From Microbacterium sp. EST19A (lineage in GTDB: Bacteria; Actinomycetota; Actinomycetes; Actinomycetales; Microbacteriaceae), in contig NZ_JAHXYZ010000001.1 in the NCBI RefSeq assembly GCF_019969685.1, positions 558,001 to 622,000 of the forward strand: DNA of 64,000 nt. Direction: 5' to 3'. How positions within the stretch are numbered: the first letter of the stretch is position 1; the number at the start of each line of letters is the position of its first letter. Below are positions 18,130 to 26,342 of the stretch, piece after piece. The notes under the pieces are model-generated. The model was not told the DNA's origin and made no database searches. It was given only the letters and a program-made list of their open reading frames with translations. Made by a program: the position numbers and the translations under genes.

Positions 18130-19533
18130 ATGGGAACCACCGTCTTCGAACGCCGCCTGCCCGCCCCGATCGCGGTCGAGGCCTCCCTGCGCGACACCGC
18201 GCTCGGCGTCTTCTGGCTCGATGACGTGCCGCGCCCCGAGCATCCGGCCCTCACCGGGCACGTGACGGCCGACCTCGCCATCGTCGGCGGCGGCTACACC
18301 GGGCTGTGGACGGCCGTGCGCGCCAAGGAGCGCGACCCCGAGCGCCGCGTCGTGCTGCTGGAGGCGTCGCGCCTCGCGTGGGCGGCATCCGGACGCAACG
18401 GCGGCTTCTGCGAGGCGAGCCTCACGCACGGCCACGAGAACGGCCTGACCCGCTGGCCCGACGAGATCGACCGCCTCGAGGAGCTGGGGCTGGAGAACCT
18501 CGACGGCATCGAGCAGACGGTCGCGCGCTACGACATGAAGGCCGACTTCGAGCGCACGGGACAGCTCGCTGTCGCCGTCGAGCCGCACCAGGTCGAGTGG
18601 TACCGCGACGAGCCGGGCTTCCTCGACCAGGAGGCCGTGCAGGCCGAGGTGCACTCCGACACGTTCCTCGCCGGCTCTTGGGAGCGTGAGGGCTGCGCGA
18701 TGGTGCACCCCGCGAAGCTCGGCCTCGAGCTGGCACGCGTCGCGGTGGAGCTCGGCGTCGAGATCTACGAGCACAGCCTGGTGCGCCGCGTCGAGGGCGA
18801 CGGGTCGGGACCGATCACGCTCGTGACGCCCGGCGGGCGGGTGACGGCGGATGCCGTGGCGCTCGGCACGAACGTCTTCCCCTCGCTCCTCAAGCGCAAC
18901 CGCCTGATGACCGTGCCCGTGTACGACTACGTGCTGATGACCGAGCCGCTCTCGACCGAGCAGCTGGCCTCGATCGGCTGGTCGAACCGCCAGGGCCTCG
19001 CCGACAGCGCGAACCAGTTCCACTACTACCGGCTCACCGCCGACAACCGCATCCTCTTCGGCGGCTACGACGCGATCTACCACTTCGGCGGCAAGGTGCG
19101 TCCCGAGTACGAGGACCGCATGGAGAGCCACCGCAAGCTCGCCTCGCACTTCTTCACGACGTTCCCGCAGCTCGAGGGCCTGAAATTCACACACCGCTGG
19201 GCCGGGGCGATCGACTCGTCGAGCAGGTTCTGCGCCTTCTTCGGCACCGCCCGTCGCGGGCGGGTCGCGTACGCCACCGGCTTCACCGGACTCGGCGTGG
19301 GGGCCGCGCGCTTCGCCGCCGACGTCATGCTCGACAAGCTGTCGGGCGAGAAGACCGAGCGCACCGAGCTGCAGATGGTGCGCGAGAAGCCCATCCCCTT
19401 CCCGCCGGAGCCCGCCGCCTCGATCGGCGTCAACCTGGTGCGCGCCGCGATGAACCAGGCCGACCACAACGAGGGCAGGCGCAACCTCTTCCTCAAGACG
19501 CTGGATGCCGTCGGCATGGGCTTCGACTCGTGA
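18130..19533 (+). CDS. FAD-dependent amine oxidoreductase (PuuB/DAO family)
   Basis: A 467-residue D-amino-acid-oxidase-fold flavoprotein. The dinucleotide-binding motif is TADLAIVGGGYTGLWTAV (about residues 45-62), followed by ASGRNGGFCEA, the flavin-contacting loop seen in gamma-glutamylputrescine oxidase and related enzymes. C-terminal YATGFTGLGVGAARFAADVM is the second FAD-contacting motif. It probably oxidises putrescine, gamma-glutamylputrescine or a similar amine to the aldehyde used by the neighbouring dehydrogenase. ATG at 18130 follows a weak site GGAGACCAGGA. The stop overlaps the cupin start by 4 bases. Confidence 0.85.
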   Translation: MGTTVFERRLPAPIAVEASLRDTALGVFWLDDVPRPEHPALTGHVTADLAIVGGGYTGLWTAVRAKERDPERRVVLLEASRLAWAASGRNGGFCEASLTHGHENGLTRWPDEIDRLEELGLENLDGIEQTVARYDMKADFERTGQLAVAVEPHQVEWYRDEPGFLDQEAVQAEVHSDTFLAGSWEREGCAMVHPAKLGLELARVAVELGVEIYEHSLVRRVEGDGSGPITLVTPGGRVTADAVALGTNVFPSLLKRNRLMTVPVYDYVLMTEPLSTEQLASIGWSNRQGLADSANQFHYYRLTADNRILFGGYDAIYHFGGKVRPEYEDRMESHRKLASHFFTTFPQLEGLKFTHRWAGAIDSSSRFCAFFGTARRGRVAYATGFTGLGVGAARFAADVMLDKLSGEKTERTELQMVREKPIPFPPEPAASIGVNLVRAAMNQADHNEGRRNLFLKTLDAVGMGFDS

Positions 19534-19892
19534 GCTCGCCCGCCGGCGGAGCGCTCGCGCCGGGGACCGGAGTGGATGCCGCGGCGCTGCCCCTCGCGCA
19601 CGAACCGCTCCCGACCGAGGAGGTGCGCGACGGTGCGCCGACGGCGGCGAGTGTCGTCCTCGCCGCACTCGGCGACACCGAGATCGGCGTCTGGGAGATG
19701 ACCCCGGGCACGGCATCCGACACCGAGGCCGACGAGGTCTTCGTGGTGCTCAGCGGTCGCGCGAGCATCGCGTTCGACGACCCGGACCTGCCCGACCTCG
19801 AGGTCGGCGCAGGCTCCGTGGTCCGCCTCGCCGACGGCCAGCGCACGGTCTGGACCGTCAGCGAGACGCTGCGCAAGATCTACATCGCCTGA
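19530..19892 (+). CDS. Cupin-domain protein
   Basis: The 120-residue single-cupin protein contains EIGVWEMTPGTASDTEADEVFVVLSG, a cupin_3 (DUF861) pattern, and a second motif around VGAGSVVRLADGQRTVWTV. The metal-binding histidines of classical cupins are mostly replaced, so catalysis is doubtful. GTG start at 19530 overlaps the stop of the oxidase gene, so it belongs to the amine operon. Stand-alone cupins of this type often accompany puuB-like oxidases; their role is not established. Confidence 0.8.
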   Translation: MSSPAGGALAPGTGVDAAALPLAHEPLPTEEVRDGAPTAASVVLAALGDTEIGVWEMTPGTASDTEADEVFVVLSGRASIAFDDPDLPDLEVGAGSVVRLADGQRTVWTVSETLRKIYIA

Positions 19893-19952
19893 CGCGCGGC
19901 TGTTCTCTCCGTCTGCAGGTTCATTTCATGGGTCCTCGGTCGCGGCATCCGG

Positions 19953-20522
19953 TCAGATCGCTGCGAGGAGCTTCTCCACTGCCCGGCGCACGCGTGCCGT
20001 GCGCACCTCGTCGGGATCGAAGTCGCCCATGAACACGTTGCCGAGAGCGGCCGACAGGGTCGCGTCCGCCACGAACTCGCAGGTCTCGGTATCGGCTTCG
20101 GGATATGCGGTGACGGCGAAGGCGGCGAGCGCCCTGCGCGTGCTCGAATAGGCGTCCGCGAGGATCTCGGCGATCGTGGGCGTCGTACGGGAGAGTTCCA
20201 CGAAGCCGAGGACGACGGCGTTCTCCGCGTCGGAGCGCGTGAAGTCCTCGCCGAAGAGGAAATCGAGAGCCTCGGTGAAGGTGGTCACCTCGTCGGGCAG
20301 GATCGTCAGTCGCCCGGCTTCGTCCGAGAACACGCGGCGGGCGGTCTCGACGAGCAGCTGATCGCGGTTGCCCACGAAATGCCGCACGTGCCCGCGGGAC
20401 ATCCCGACAGCTTCGGCGATGCGATCGAGCGACGTGCCGGCGATGCCGTGCTGCGCGACTGTCTGCAATGTTGCGTCGATGATCTGGTCTCGGCGCTCTG
20501 CCGCCACCGTTGGACGTGCCAT
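19953..20522 (-). CDS. TetR-family regulator of the CocE/DUF3237 operon
   Basis: The 189-residue protein has an N-terminal TetR helix-turn-helix (GIAGTSLDRIAEAVGMSRGHVRHFVG, about residues 28-53) and a helical ligand domain. I chose the ATG at 20522 because GGGAGGGGGAC lies directly upstream. It is divergent from the nine-gene operon starting at 20668, and a strong 21-base palindrome lies between them over the operon's -35 box. It most likely represses the operon until an unknown substrate binds. Confidence 0.9.
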   Translation of the reverse strand: MARPTVAAERRDQIIDATLQTVAQHGIAGTSLDRIAEAVGMSRGHVRHFVGNRDQLLVETARRVFSDEAGRLTILPDEVTTFTEALDFLFGEDFTRSDAENAVVLGFVELSRTTPTIAEILADAYSSTRRALAAFAVTAYPEADTETCEFVADATLSAALGNVFMGDFDPDEVRTARVRRAVEKLLAAI

Positions 20523-20584
20523 CAGTCCCCCTCCCTGCCTCAAGCAGTGCCTCGAGCAGGATATCCGAATCGTTATCAAGTTTC

Positions 20585-20627
20585 TAGTCTAGTCGGACTT
20601 GACTATTAACCAGGACGCTCATACGTT
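20585..20627 (+). promoter_or_regulatory. Promoter and TetR operator of the CocE/DUF3237 operon
   Basis: A palindrome runs from 20585 to 20605: TAGTCTAGTC, a central G, GACTTGACTA, with 9 of 10 positions symmetric. The -35 box TTGACT (20599-20604) lies inside it. A -10 box TACGTT (20622-20627) follows after 17 bases. Repressor bound here would block RNA polymerase. Transcription should start near 20634, leaving a leader of about 34 bases with GAAGGAGAG before the ATG at 20668. Confidence 0.7.
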
Positions 20628-20667
20628 GTGTTCACCCACACCGAAGATCAGGGTTCGAAGGAGAGAC

Positions 20668-22326
20668 ATGACGGATTACCTCCGCATCTCGGCGGCGCCG
20701 GAGAGCGACCTCGCCCGCCCCGCCCGCGTCCGAATGCGCGACGGAGTGAAGCTCGCCGCCGACGTCTACCTGCCGGGCTCCGAGACGGAGGCCGGCGACA
20801 CCGTCCTCATCCGCCTTCCCTACGACAAGAGCGGCACGTACACGTACATTCCGCTCATCGCGGAGTACTTCCTGGGCCGCGGCTACCGCGTGGTCGCTCA
20901 GGACGTCCGGGGAAAGTTCCGCTCCGAGGGCGAAGCGCTCCTTTTCGTGAACGAGGTCTGCGACGGCGAGGACACGCTCGACTGGATCGTGCAGCAGCCG
21001 TGGTCGAACGGACGCGTCGTCATGTGGGGCGACAGCTACTACGGCTACACGCAATGGGCGGCGGCGGCCAGCGGCCACCCGGCGCTCAAGGCGATCGCGC
21101 CGCGGGTGACGGGCACGAGCCTGGGCGAGCCGGTGCGCCGCAACGCGGGCGAGCGCGACTCGAGTGTCGAATGGGCGATCACCTATCTGTATCCGGTCAG
21201 CCACTTCCACGGCAACGACACGTTCCTGTGGGAGCCCGACTGGTCGCGCCGCGACTTCGCCGCTCAGGTCGAGGACTTCCTCACGGCCGTCGGCGACCGC
21301 TCGATCTCCTACGACCAGTGGTATCCGCGCCCTGTGCATCTCCCCCGCTTCCCGCTGGGCACACCTTTCGCGGCCCGTTCCATCCCCGTGCTGCACACGA
21401 TCGGGTGGTGGGACAACTGCGCTCCGCTGTCCTGGGCCGACGTCGCCGAGATCGAGAGACATCCGGCATGGGCCGCGCACCACCACCTGCGCATCGAATC
21501 GATCGACCATGAAGGCTACGAGCTCCTGGGCGAGCCCGATGATCGCGTCGTCGAGCGCTCGGAGGAGCAGGTGCGCGGGCTGCTGCCACGCACGCTGGAC
21601 CCCGCGCTCGCCTTCTTCGAGGTCTATCTGCGGGGAAACGGCTCGCCCGGCGACATCGCCCCGGTGCATTGGAACCTCGCCGGCACGAACGAAGACCGCG
21701 TCGCGGCCGCCTGGCCGCCTGCCGGCGTCCGCACCGCAGAGCTGAGGGCGACAGCCGACGGCGGGCTGACGACGGATGCCGATGCCTCGGCGACCACCGA
21801 GATCGGCTGGATTCACGATCCCGGCGACCTCGTGCCCTCGAGCGCCGACGACGCGTTCTCCTTCCTGCTGGAACTTCCCGACGAGGCGCCGCTCGGCGAC
21901 CGCGATGACGTGCTCGCCTTCAGCACCGCACCCCTCGGCGTCGACCTCGACCTCGCAGGCTCCGTGCGGGCTGCCGTGCGCGTGCGTTCCGATGGACCGG
22001 TGATGGACGTGTTCCTGCGCCTGCTCGACGTCGCCCCCGACGGTACGGCCCTGCGGATCGCCCGCGGTCAGCGTCAGGTCACCGAGGCCACGGAGCCCGC
22101 CGACCTCGACATCGACCTCGGACAGATCGGCTACCGCGTGAGCGCCGGCCACCGCCTGCGACTGCACGTGTCGAGCAGCGACTACCCCGAGTTCCTCCCG
22201 CAGACCGGCACGGGTGCTGACCCGTGGGCGGGCGGCGCGACCGCCGTGAATCGGCAGCATCTCATGCTCGGCGGACCATCCGGTCTCGTCCTCCGCCTCC
22301 CCGTCCTCGAAGGAGACCTGTCATGA
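20668..22326 (+). CDS. CocE/NonD-family hydrolase (X-Pro dipeptidyl-peptidase fold)
   Basis: A 552-residue alpha/beta hydrolase of the S15 group, with an N-terminal catalytic domain and the C-terminal jelly-roll domain of CocE and X-Pro dipeptidyl-peptidases. The nucleophile is Ser123 in WGDSYYGYTQW. A candidate acid Asp and the His in IESIDHEGYE complete the triad. Members cut esters or amides (cocaine esterase, cephalosporin and glutaryl acylases). It is the first gene of the TetR-controlled operon, so it likely performs an early hydrolytic step. The stop overlaps the next start (ATGA). Confidence 0.88.
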   Translation: MTDYLRISAAPESDLARPARVRMRDGVKLAADVYLPGSETEAGDTVLIRLPYDKSGTYTYIPLIAEYFLGRGYRVVAQDVRGKFRSEGEALLFVNEVCDGEDTLDWIVQQPWSNGRVVMWGDSYYGYTQWAAAASGHPALKAIAPRVTGTSLGEPVRRNAGERDSSVEWAITYLYPVSHFHGNDTFLWEPDWSRRDFAAQVEDFLTAVGDRSISYDQWYPRPVHLPRFPLGTPFAARSIPVLHTIGWWDNCAPLSWADVAEIERHPAWAAHHHLRIESIDHEGYELLGEPDDRVVERSEEQVRGLLPRTLDPALAFFEVYLRGNGSPGDIAPVHWNLAGTNEDRVAAAWPPAGVRTAELRATADGGLTTDADASATTEIGWIHDPGDLVPSSADDAFSFLLELPDEAPLGDRDDVLAFSTAPLGVDLDLAGSVRAAVRVRSDGPVMDVFLRLLDVAPDGTALRIARGQRQVTEATEPADLDIDLGQIGYRVSAGHRLRLHVSSSDYPEFLPQTGTGADPWAGGATAVNRQHLMLGGPSGLVLRLPVLEGDLS

Positions 22327-22757
22327 TCGACCCCGCCGCCCTTTCTGCTCCGGTCCTGGAGTACGCCTTCGAGATCCGCGTGGACGTCGACGTCGACATC
22401 CATCTCGGTCGCGGGCCGCACGAGATCCTCGCCTTCACCCCGATCACCGGGGGCACCGTCGATGGCCCGCTGCTGCGCGGCGTCGTGCTGCCGGGCGGCG
22501 GCGACTGGTCGGTCGAACGCGACGGCACCCATCAGCTCGAGGCGCGCTACCTGCTGCGCGCCGAAGACGGTGCGGCGATCGACATCCTCAACCGCGGCTA
22601 CTACCGCGAGGAGGACGACGGGGAGCCGTACTTCCGCACGGCCCCCGTGTTCCAGACGGATGCTCCAGCGCACAGCTGGCTCAGCCGGAACCAGTTCATC
22701 GGCCTGGCCCGCGACGAGGACGAGCAGATCTGCATCCGCGTCTACGTCGTCCGCTGA
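22323..22757 (+). CDS. DUF3237 protein, first of three
   Basis: A 144-residue DUF3237 (UPF0311) protein. It shows the family pattern: an N-terminal strand PVLEYAFEIRVDV, ITGGTVDGPLLRGVVLPGGGDW in the middle, then LEARYLLRAEDGAAIDILNRGYYR and a C-terminal FIGLARDEDEQICIRVY. The family forms a small beta-barrel and has no generally agreed activity. It overlaps the hydrolase gene by 4 bases. Two further family members lie at 28036 and 31517, about as different from each other as separate families' members, so they are not recent copies. Confidence 0.88.
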   Translation: MIDPAALSAPVLEYAFEIRVDVDVDIHLGRGPHEILAFTPITGGTVDGPLLRGVVLPGGGDWSVERDGTHQLEARYLLRAEDGAAIDILNRGYYREEDDGEPYFRTAPVFQTDAPAHSWLSRNQFIGLARDEDEQICIRVYVVR

Positions 22758-22837
22758 CCGCACCACCTCCAAACCACCCACACCACCTCCGCACCACCCG
22801 CACCACCTCCGCACTGCCCGCACCACCTCCGTTGCAC
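22758..22837. repeat. Four 20-base tandem repeats with CACCTCC cores
   Basis: Four consecutive 20-base units follow the pattern CCGCACCACCTCCGCACCAC, with small differences mostly in the last third. They fill almost all the gap between the DUF3237 stop and the ribosome-binding site of the binding-protein gene. Each unit contains CACCTCC, the sequence of the 16S rRNA anti-Shine-Dalgarno region. Confidence 0.75.
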
Positions 22838-22856
22838 GCACCCGAGAGGACCCGAC

Positions 22857-24503
22857 ATGACCCGCACCACCCGACGCCGACTCATCGCCGTCGCCGCCCT
22901 GGCGACCGCGACCGTTCTCGCCGCCACCGCCTGTGCCCCGCGCGCCAACACGACCGAGAACGCCGAGCAGGTCGATCCGACCTCGCTCGTGACCGCCCTT
23001 CCCGCCGCGACCGCACCGGTCGACGAGGTCACCTGGGCCGTCGTCGAGGGCGAGCCCCAGACGCTGGACCCGGCTTCCTCGGCGAACGTGATCATCCCGA
23101 ACCTCTGCGACAGTCTGCTGACCGTCGAGCCCGACTTCACACTCGAGGCCGGAATCGCCGAGATCGCGGAATGGATCGACCCGGTGACGTTCGAGATCAC
23201 GGTCCGCGACGGCGTCACCTTCTGGGACGGCACTCCGGTCACGGCATCCGACGTCGCCTACAGCCTCGAGCGCAACCGCACCCCCGCGTCACAGTGGTAC
23301 GCGGCCTTCGCCCTGATCTCGAGCATCGAGGCGACGGACGACGACACGGTGCTGGTGCACTTCACGGCACCGGACTCCACCTTCCGCGACGCTCTCGGCG
23401 GTGGCGGCGGAGCCGTGATGAGCCAGGCGTTCGGAGAGGCGGCCGGTCAGGAGCTCGGCACATCCGGCGGAGGACTGCTCTGCGCCGGACCGTACCGGCT
23501 CGAGGACTGGAAGCCCGGCACCGAGATCTCCGTCGTCGCCAACCCCGACTACTGGAACGGCGCCCCGCTCACCGAACGCATCCGGTTCGTCTTCGTGACC
23601 GACGGCGCGACCCTCACCTCGGCCTTGACGGCCGGCGAGATCGACGGGGCGTTCAACGTGCCGCCCGGCTCCCGCCAGAGTTTCGAGGCCGAGGGGGACG
23701 CAGGAAGGCTGATCGTCGGCCCGTCGACCGCGTCCTACAGCTTCGGTCCGACATCCGCCGACAGCGCCGCCGCTGACCCCCGCGTGCGGCAGGCGCTGAG
23801 CCTCGCGATCGACCGCGACGTCTACATCGACACCGTGCTGCAGGGACTCGGAGAAGTTCAGAAGACGATCGTGCCACCGTTCGTGTTCAGCGGCATGGAG
23901 GCGCACGACGTGTATCAAGAGGCCTACGACGCACTGCCCGCACCCGAGGTCGACCTCGACCGGGCGAAGGAGTTGATCGCCGAGTCCGGCGTCGACACGT
24001 CCGTGCCGCTGGTGCTGGCGATCCCTGCCGGAGCCAAGGAGTTCTCCCAGACGGCCGCCATCGTACAGAGCGCGGCGAAGGACATCGGGCTCACCATCAC
24101 GATCGACGAGCGGCAGCCCGCCGACTTCGGCGCCCTCTTCTACTCGCCGGAGCTGCGCGCGGGCGTCGACTTCGTCTCGACGGTCGGCTACCTCGAGGTG
24201 CCAGGAGTGCTCGGCTACCCTCAGCTCTTCATGCTGCCGGCGGAACTGGGCGGAATCTTCAACTGGTCCGGATACTCGAACGACGAGGTGACCGCCGACC
24301 TGCAGGCCGCGCGCACGTCGACCGATCCCGCCGCTGCGGCCGACGCCTTCGTGAAGGCGCAGGAGGTGTTCGCCGGAGATCAGCTGCAGGTGACGCTCGC
24401 CGGCGCCCACCACCTCACCTACCTGTCGAACGATCTGACCGGGATCACCACCTCCGTCGCCATCTACAGCTCCCCTTGGGCGCTGCACCTCGGCGGCGAG
24501 TGA
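22857..24503 (+). CDS. ABC transporter substrate-binding lipoprotein (family 5)
   Basis: A 548-residue extracytoplasmic solute-binding protein of the peptide/opine/nickel type. The lipoprotein signal ends at ATAC-A (Cys about residue 26). Mature-domain features include TLDPASSANVI, the ITVRDGVTFWDGTPVTASDVAYSLERN-type signature of family 5 (here EITVRDGVTFWDGTPV), and later VRQALSLAIDRD. It delivers the operon's substrate to the permeases that follow. GAGAGGA precedes the ATG. Confidence 0.92.
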   Translation: MTRTTRRRLIAVAALATATVLAATACAPRANTTENAEQVDPTSLVTALPAATAPVDEVTWAVVEGEPQTLDPASSANVIIPNLCDSLLTVEPDFTLEAGIAEIAEWIDPVTFEITVRDGVTFWDGTPVTASDVAYSLERNRTPASQWYAAFALISSIEATDDDTVLVHFTAPDSTFRDALGGGGGAVMSQAFGEAAGQELGTSGGGLLCAGPYRLEDWKPGTEISVVANPDYWNGAPLTERIRFVFVTDGATLTSALTAGEIDGAFNVPPGSRQSFEAEGDAGRLIVGPSTASYSFGPTSADSAAADPRVRQALSLAIDRDVYIDTVLQGLGEVQKTIVPPFVFSGMEAHDVYQEAYDALPAPEVDLDRAKELIAESGVDTSVPLVLAIPAGAKEFSQTAAIVQSAAKDIGLTITIDERQPADFGALFYSPELRAGVDFVSTVGYLEVPGVLGYPQLFMLPAELGGIFNWSGYSNDEVTADLQAARTSTDPAAAADAFVKAQEVFAGDQLQVTLAGAHHLTYLSNDLTGITTSVAIYSSPWALHLGGE

Positions 24504-24534
24504 GCCGACCCGGCAGACGAGACGGAAGCGGATC

Positions 24535-25482
24535 ATGATCAGGACAGTGCTCGGCAAGGTGGGCGGACTCGTGCTCACCCTGTTCCTCGCCAGCGTCATC
24601 ATCTTCTCGGCGTTGCTGCTGACGCCGGGAGACCCGGTGGCGGCGCTGGCGGGGGGCGCTCGTCCGACGCCGGAGCTCGTGGCGGCGATCCGCGCCGAGT
24701 ACCGCCTCGACGACCCCGTCTGGTTGCAGTACGCGCACTGGCTCGGCGGCGTGCTCACCGGTGACTTCGGACAGTCGTTCGTCTACAAGACGGATGTCGC
24801 GGCCCTGGTCGGCGCACGGTTCACGGTGACGTTCCAGCTCGTGCTGCTGACCGCCACCCTGATCGCGGTGTTCGGTCTCGGCTCCGGCGTCCTCGCGGCC
24901 ATCAGCGGTCGCCGCACCGACATGGCCGTCTCGATGGCGACCTCGCTGGGGATGGCGATGCCGACGTTCATCGTCGCGATCCTCCTGATCTGGATCTTCG
25001 CGACGTCGCTCGGGTGGTTCCCGACCTTCGGCGCCGGGCAGGACGGCCTCGATCGGCTCTGGCATCTCGTGCTGCCCGCCGTCTCGCTCGCGCTGATGTT
25101 CATCGCGTACGTCAGCCGCGTGACCCGCAGCGCGCTCGTCGCGCAGCTGCACTCCGAGCACGTCGAGACCGCGCGCGTGCGCGGCATCCCGTGGAACCGG
25201 GTGTTCCGTCGGCACGTGTTCCACAACGCCGCCCCGCAGATCCTCGCCATCTCGGGAACCACGATCGCCGGCCTGTTCGCGGCCTCGGCCATCGCGGAGC
25301 AGGCGTTCGGACTCGGCGGCGTCGGCTCTCTCCTGACTGAGGCCGCCGCCCGGAAGGATCTCCCCGTGGTGCAGATCGTCTCGCTCCTGCTCGTCGCGCT
25401 CTTCGTGGTGCTCAACGCGGTCGCCGATCTGCTCGCCGCCGTCATCGATCCCGACTCCGCACGATCGAGGAGGAGCGCATGA
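24535..25482 (+). CDS. ABC transporter permease, DppB type
   Basis: A 315-residue permease with about six membrane segments. The EAA-type cytoplasmic loop reads EHVETARVRGIPWNRVFRRHVFHNAAPQ... and contacts the ATPase. The N-terminal LLTPGDPVAALAGG is typical of DppB/OppB, where the family has pattern PGDP. It pairs with the next gene, whose start overlaps its stop (ATGA at 25479-25482). Confidence 0.92.
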   Translation: MIRTVLGKVGGLVLTLFLASVIIFSALLLTPGDPVAALAGGARPTPELVAAIRAEYRLDDPVWLQYAHWLGGVLTGDFGQSFVYKTDVAALVGARFTVTFQLVLLTATLIAVFGLGSGVLAAISGRRTDMAVSMATSLGMAMPTFIVAILLIWIFATSLGWFPTFGAGQDGLDRLWHLVLPAVSLALMFIAYVSRVTRSALVAQLHSEHVETARVRGIPWNRVFRRHVFHNAAPQILAISGTTIAGLFAASAIAEQAFGLGGVGSLLTEAAARKDLPVVQIVSLLLVALFVVLNAVADLLAAVIDPDSARSRRSA

Positions 25483-26342
25483 GCGTCGGGCAGCTCGCGG
25501 CAGGGCGCCTCCCGGCCGCCACCCGCCGCCTCGCGCAGCGTGACCCGCTTGTCGTCGCCGCCGTCGTCGTACTCGCCCTCGTGGCCGTGATCGTCATCGC
25601 CGGTCGCTGGATCGCCCCGTATCCGCCCGACCTGCTGTACGCAGGCACACCGAACGGCCCCGCCTCTCTCGATCACCTCTTCGGCACCGACGACCTGGGA
25701 CGCGACATCCTCTCGCGCGTGCTGACCGGCGCGGCGTCCAGCATCGTCGCCCCGGTGGTCGTGGTCGTGCTCTCCACGATCCTCGGCATGACTCTCGCGG
25801 TCACCGCCGCGTGGTTCGGCGGTCTGGTGCGAGGCACCATCGCCCGGGTGATCGACGTGATCTTCGCGATCCCCGGGCTCGTGCTGGCAGTGCTCGCGGT
25901 GGCCATGTTCGGCAAGGGGCTCGTCGCTCCCGTCGTCGCTCTGTCGATCGCCTACATCCCGGTCGTGGCGCGTCTCACCCAGACCGCGGCCTCCCGCGAA
26001 CTCGGGCGGCCGTACATCGCTGCGCTCCGCGTGCAGGGAGTGTCGAGCGCGGCCATCTGCTTCCGGCATCTGGTCCCGGCACTGGTCCCCGTCGTCGCCG
26101 CTCAGGCGACGGTGGGCTTCGGGTACGCGATGCTCGACCTGGCCGCGATCTCGTTCCTCGGCCTCGGCCAGCAGCCGCCCGCAGCGGACTGGGGTTCGAT
26201 GATCGCCGGCGGACAGGCGGCGATCCTCGCGGGTGCTCCCGAGCAGTCGCTGTTCCCCGCGCTGCTCATCGTCGTGACGGTTCTCTCCGTCGGCATCATC
26301 GGCGCCCGCGCCACCACCTGGGCAGAGGAGAAGGAACGATGA
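25479..26342 (+). CDS. ABC transporter permease, DppC type
   Basis: A 287-residue second permease. N-terminal membrane segment, then HLFGTDDLGRDILSRVLTGA, a hallmark of DppC/OppC. The EAA loop is GRPYIAALRVQGVSSAAICFRHL, and FLGLGQQPPAADWGSMIAGG is the conserved C-terminal text. Overlaps by 4 bases with both the preceding permease and the following ATPase gene. Confidence 0.92.
   Translation: MSVGQLAAGRLPAATRRLAQRDPLVVAAVVVLALVAVIVIAGRWIAPYPPDLLYAGTPNGPASLDHLFGTDDLGRDILSRVLTGAASSIVAPVVVVVLSTILGMTLAVTAAWFGGLVRGTIARVIDVIFAIPGLVLAVLAVAMFGKGLVAPVVALSIAYIPVVARLTQTAASRELGRPYIAALRVQGVSSAAICFRHLVPALVPVVAAQATVGFGYAMLDLAAISFLGLGQQPPAADWGSMIAGGQAAILAGAPEQSLFPALLIVVTVLSVGIIGARATTWAEEKER

Noticed and set aside
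20632..22260. A 542-codon minus-strand frame opposite the CocE-type hydrolase
   Set aside because: Antisense composition with no motif; the plus strand has a complete S15 enzyme with catalytic serine.
22758..22837. Possible small CRISPR array
   Set aside because: Units are directly tandem, with no unique spacers, and no cas gene is present.
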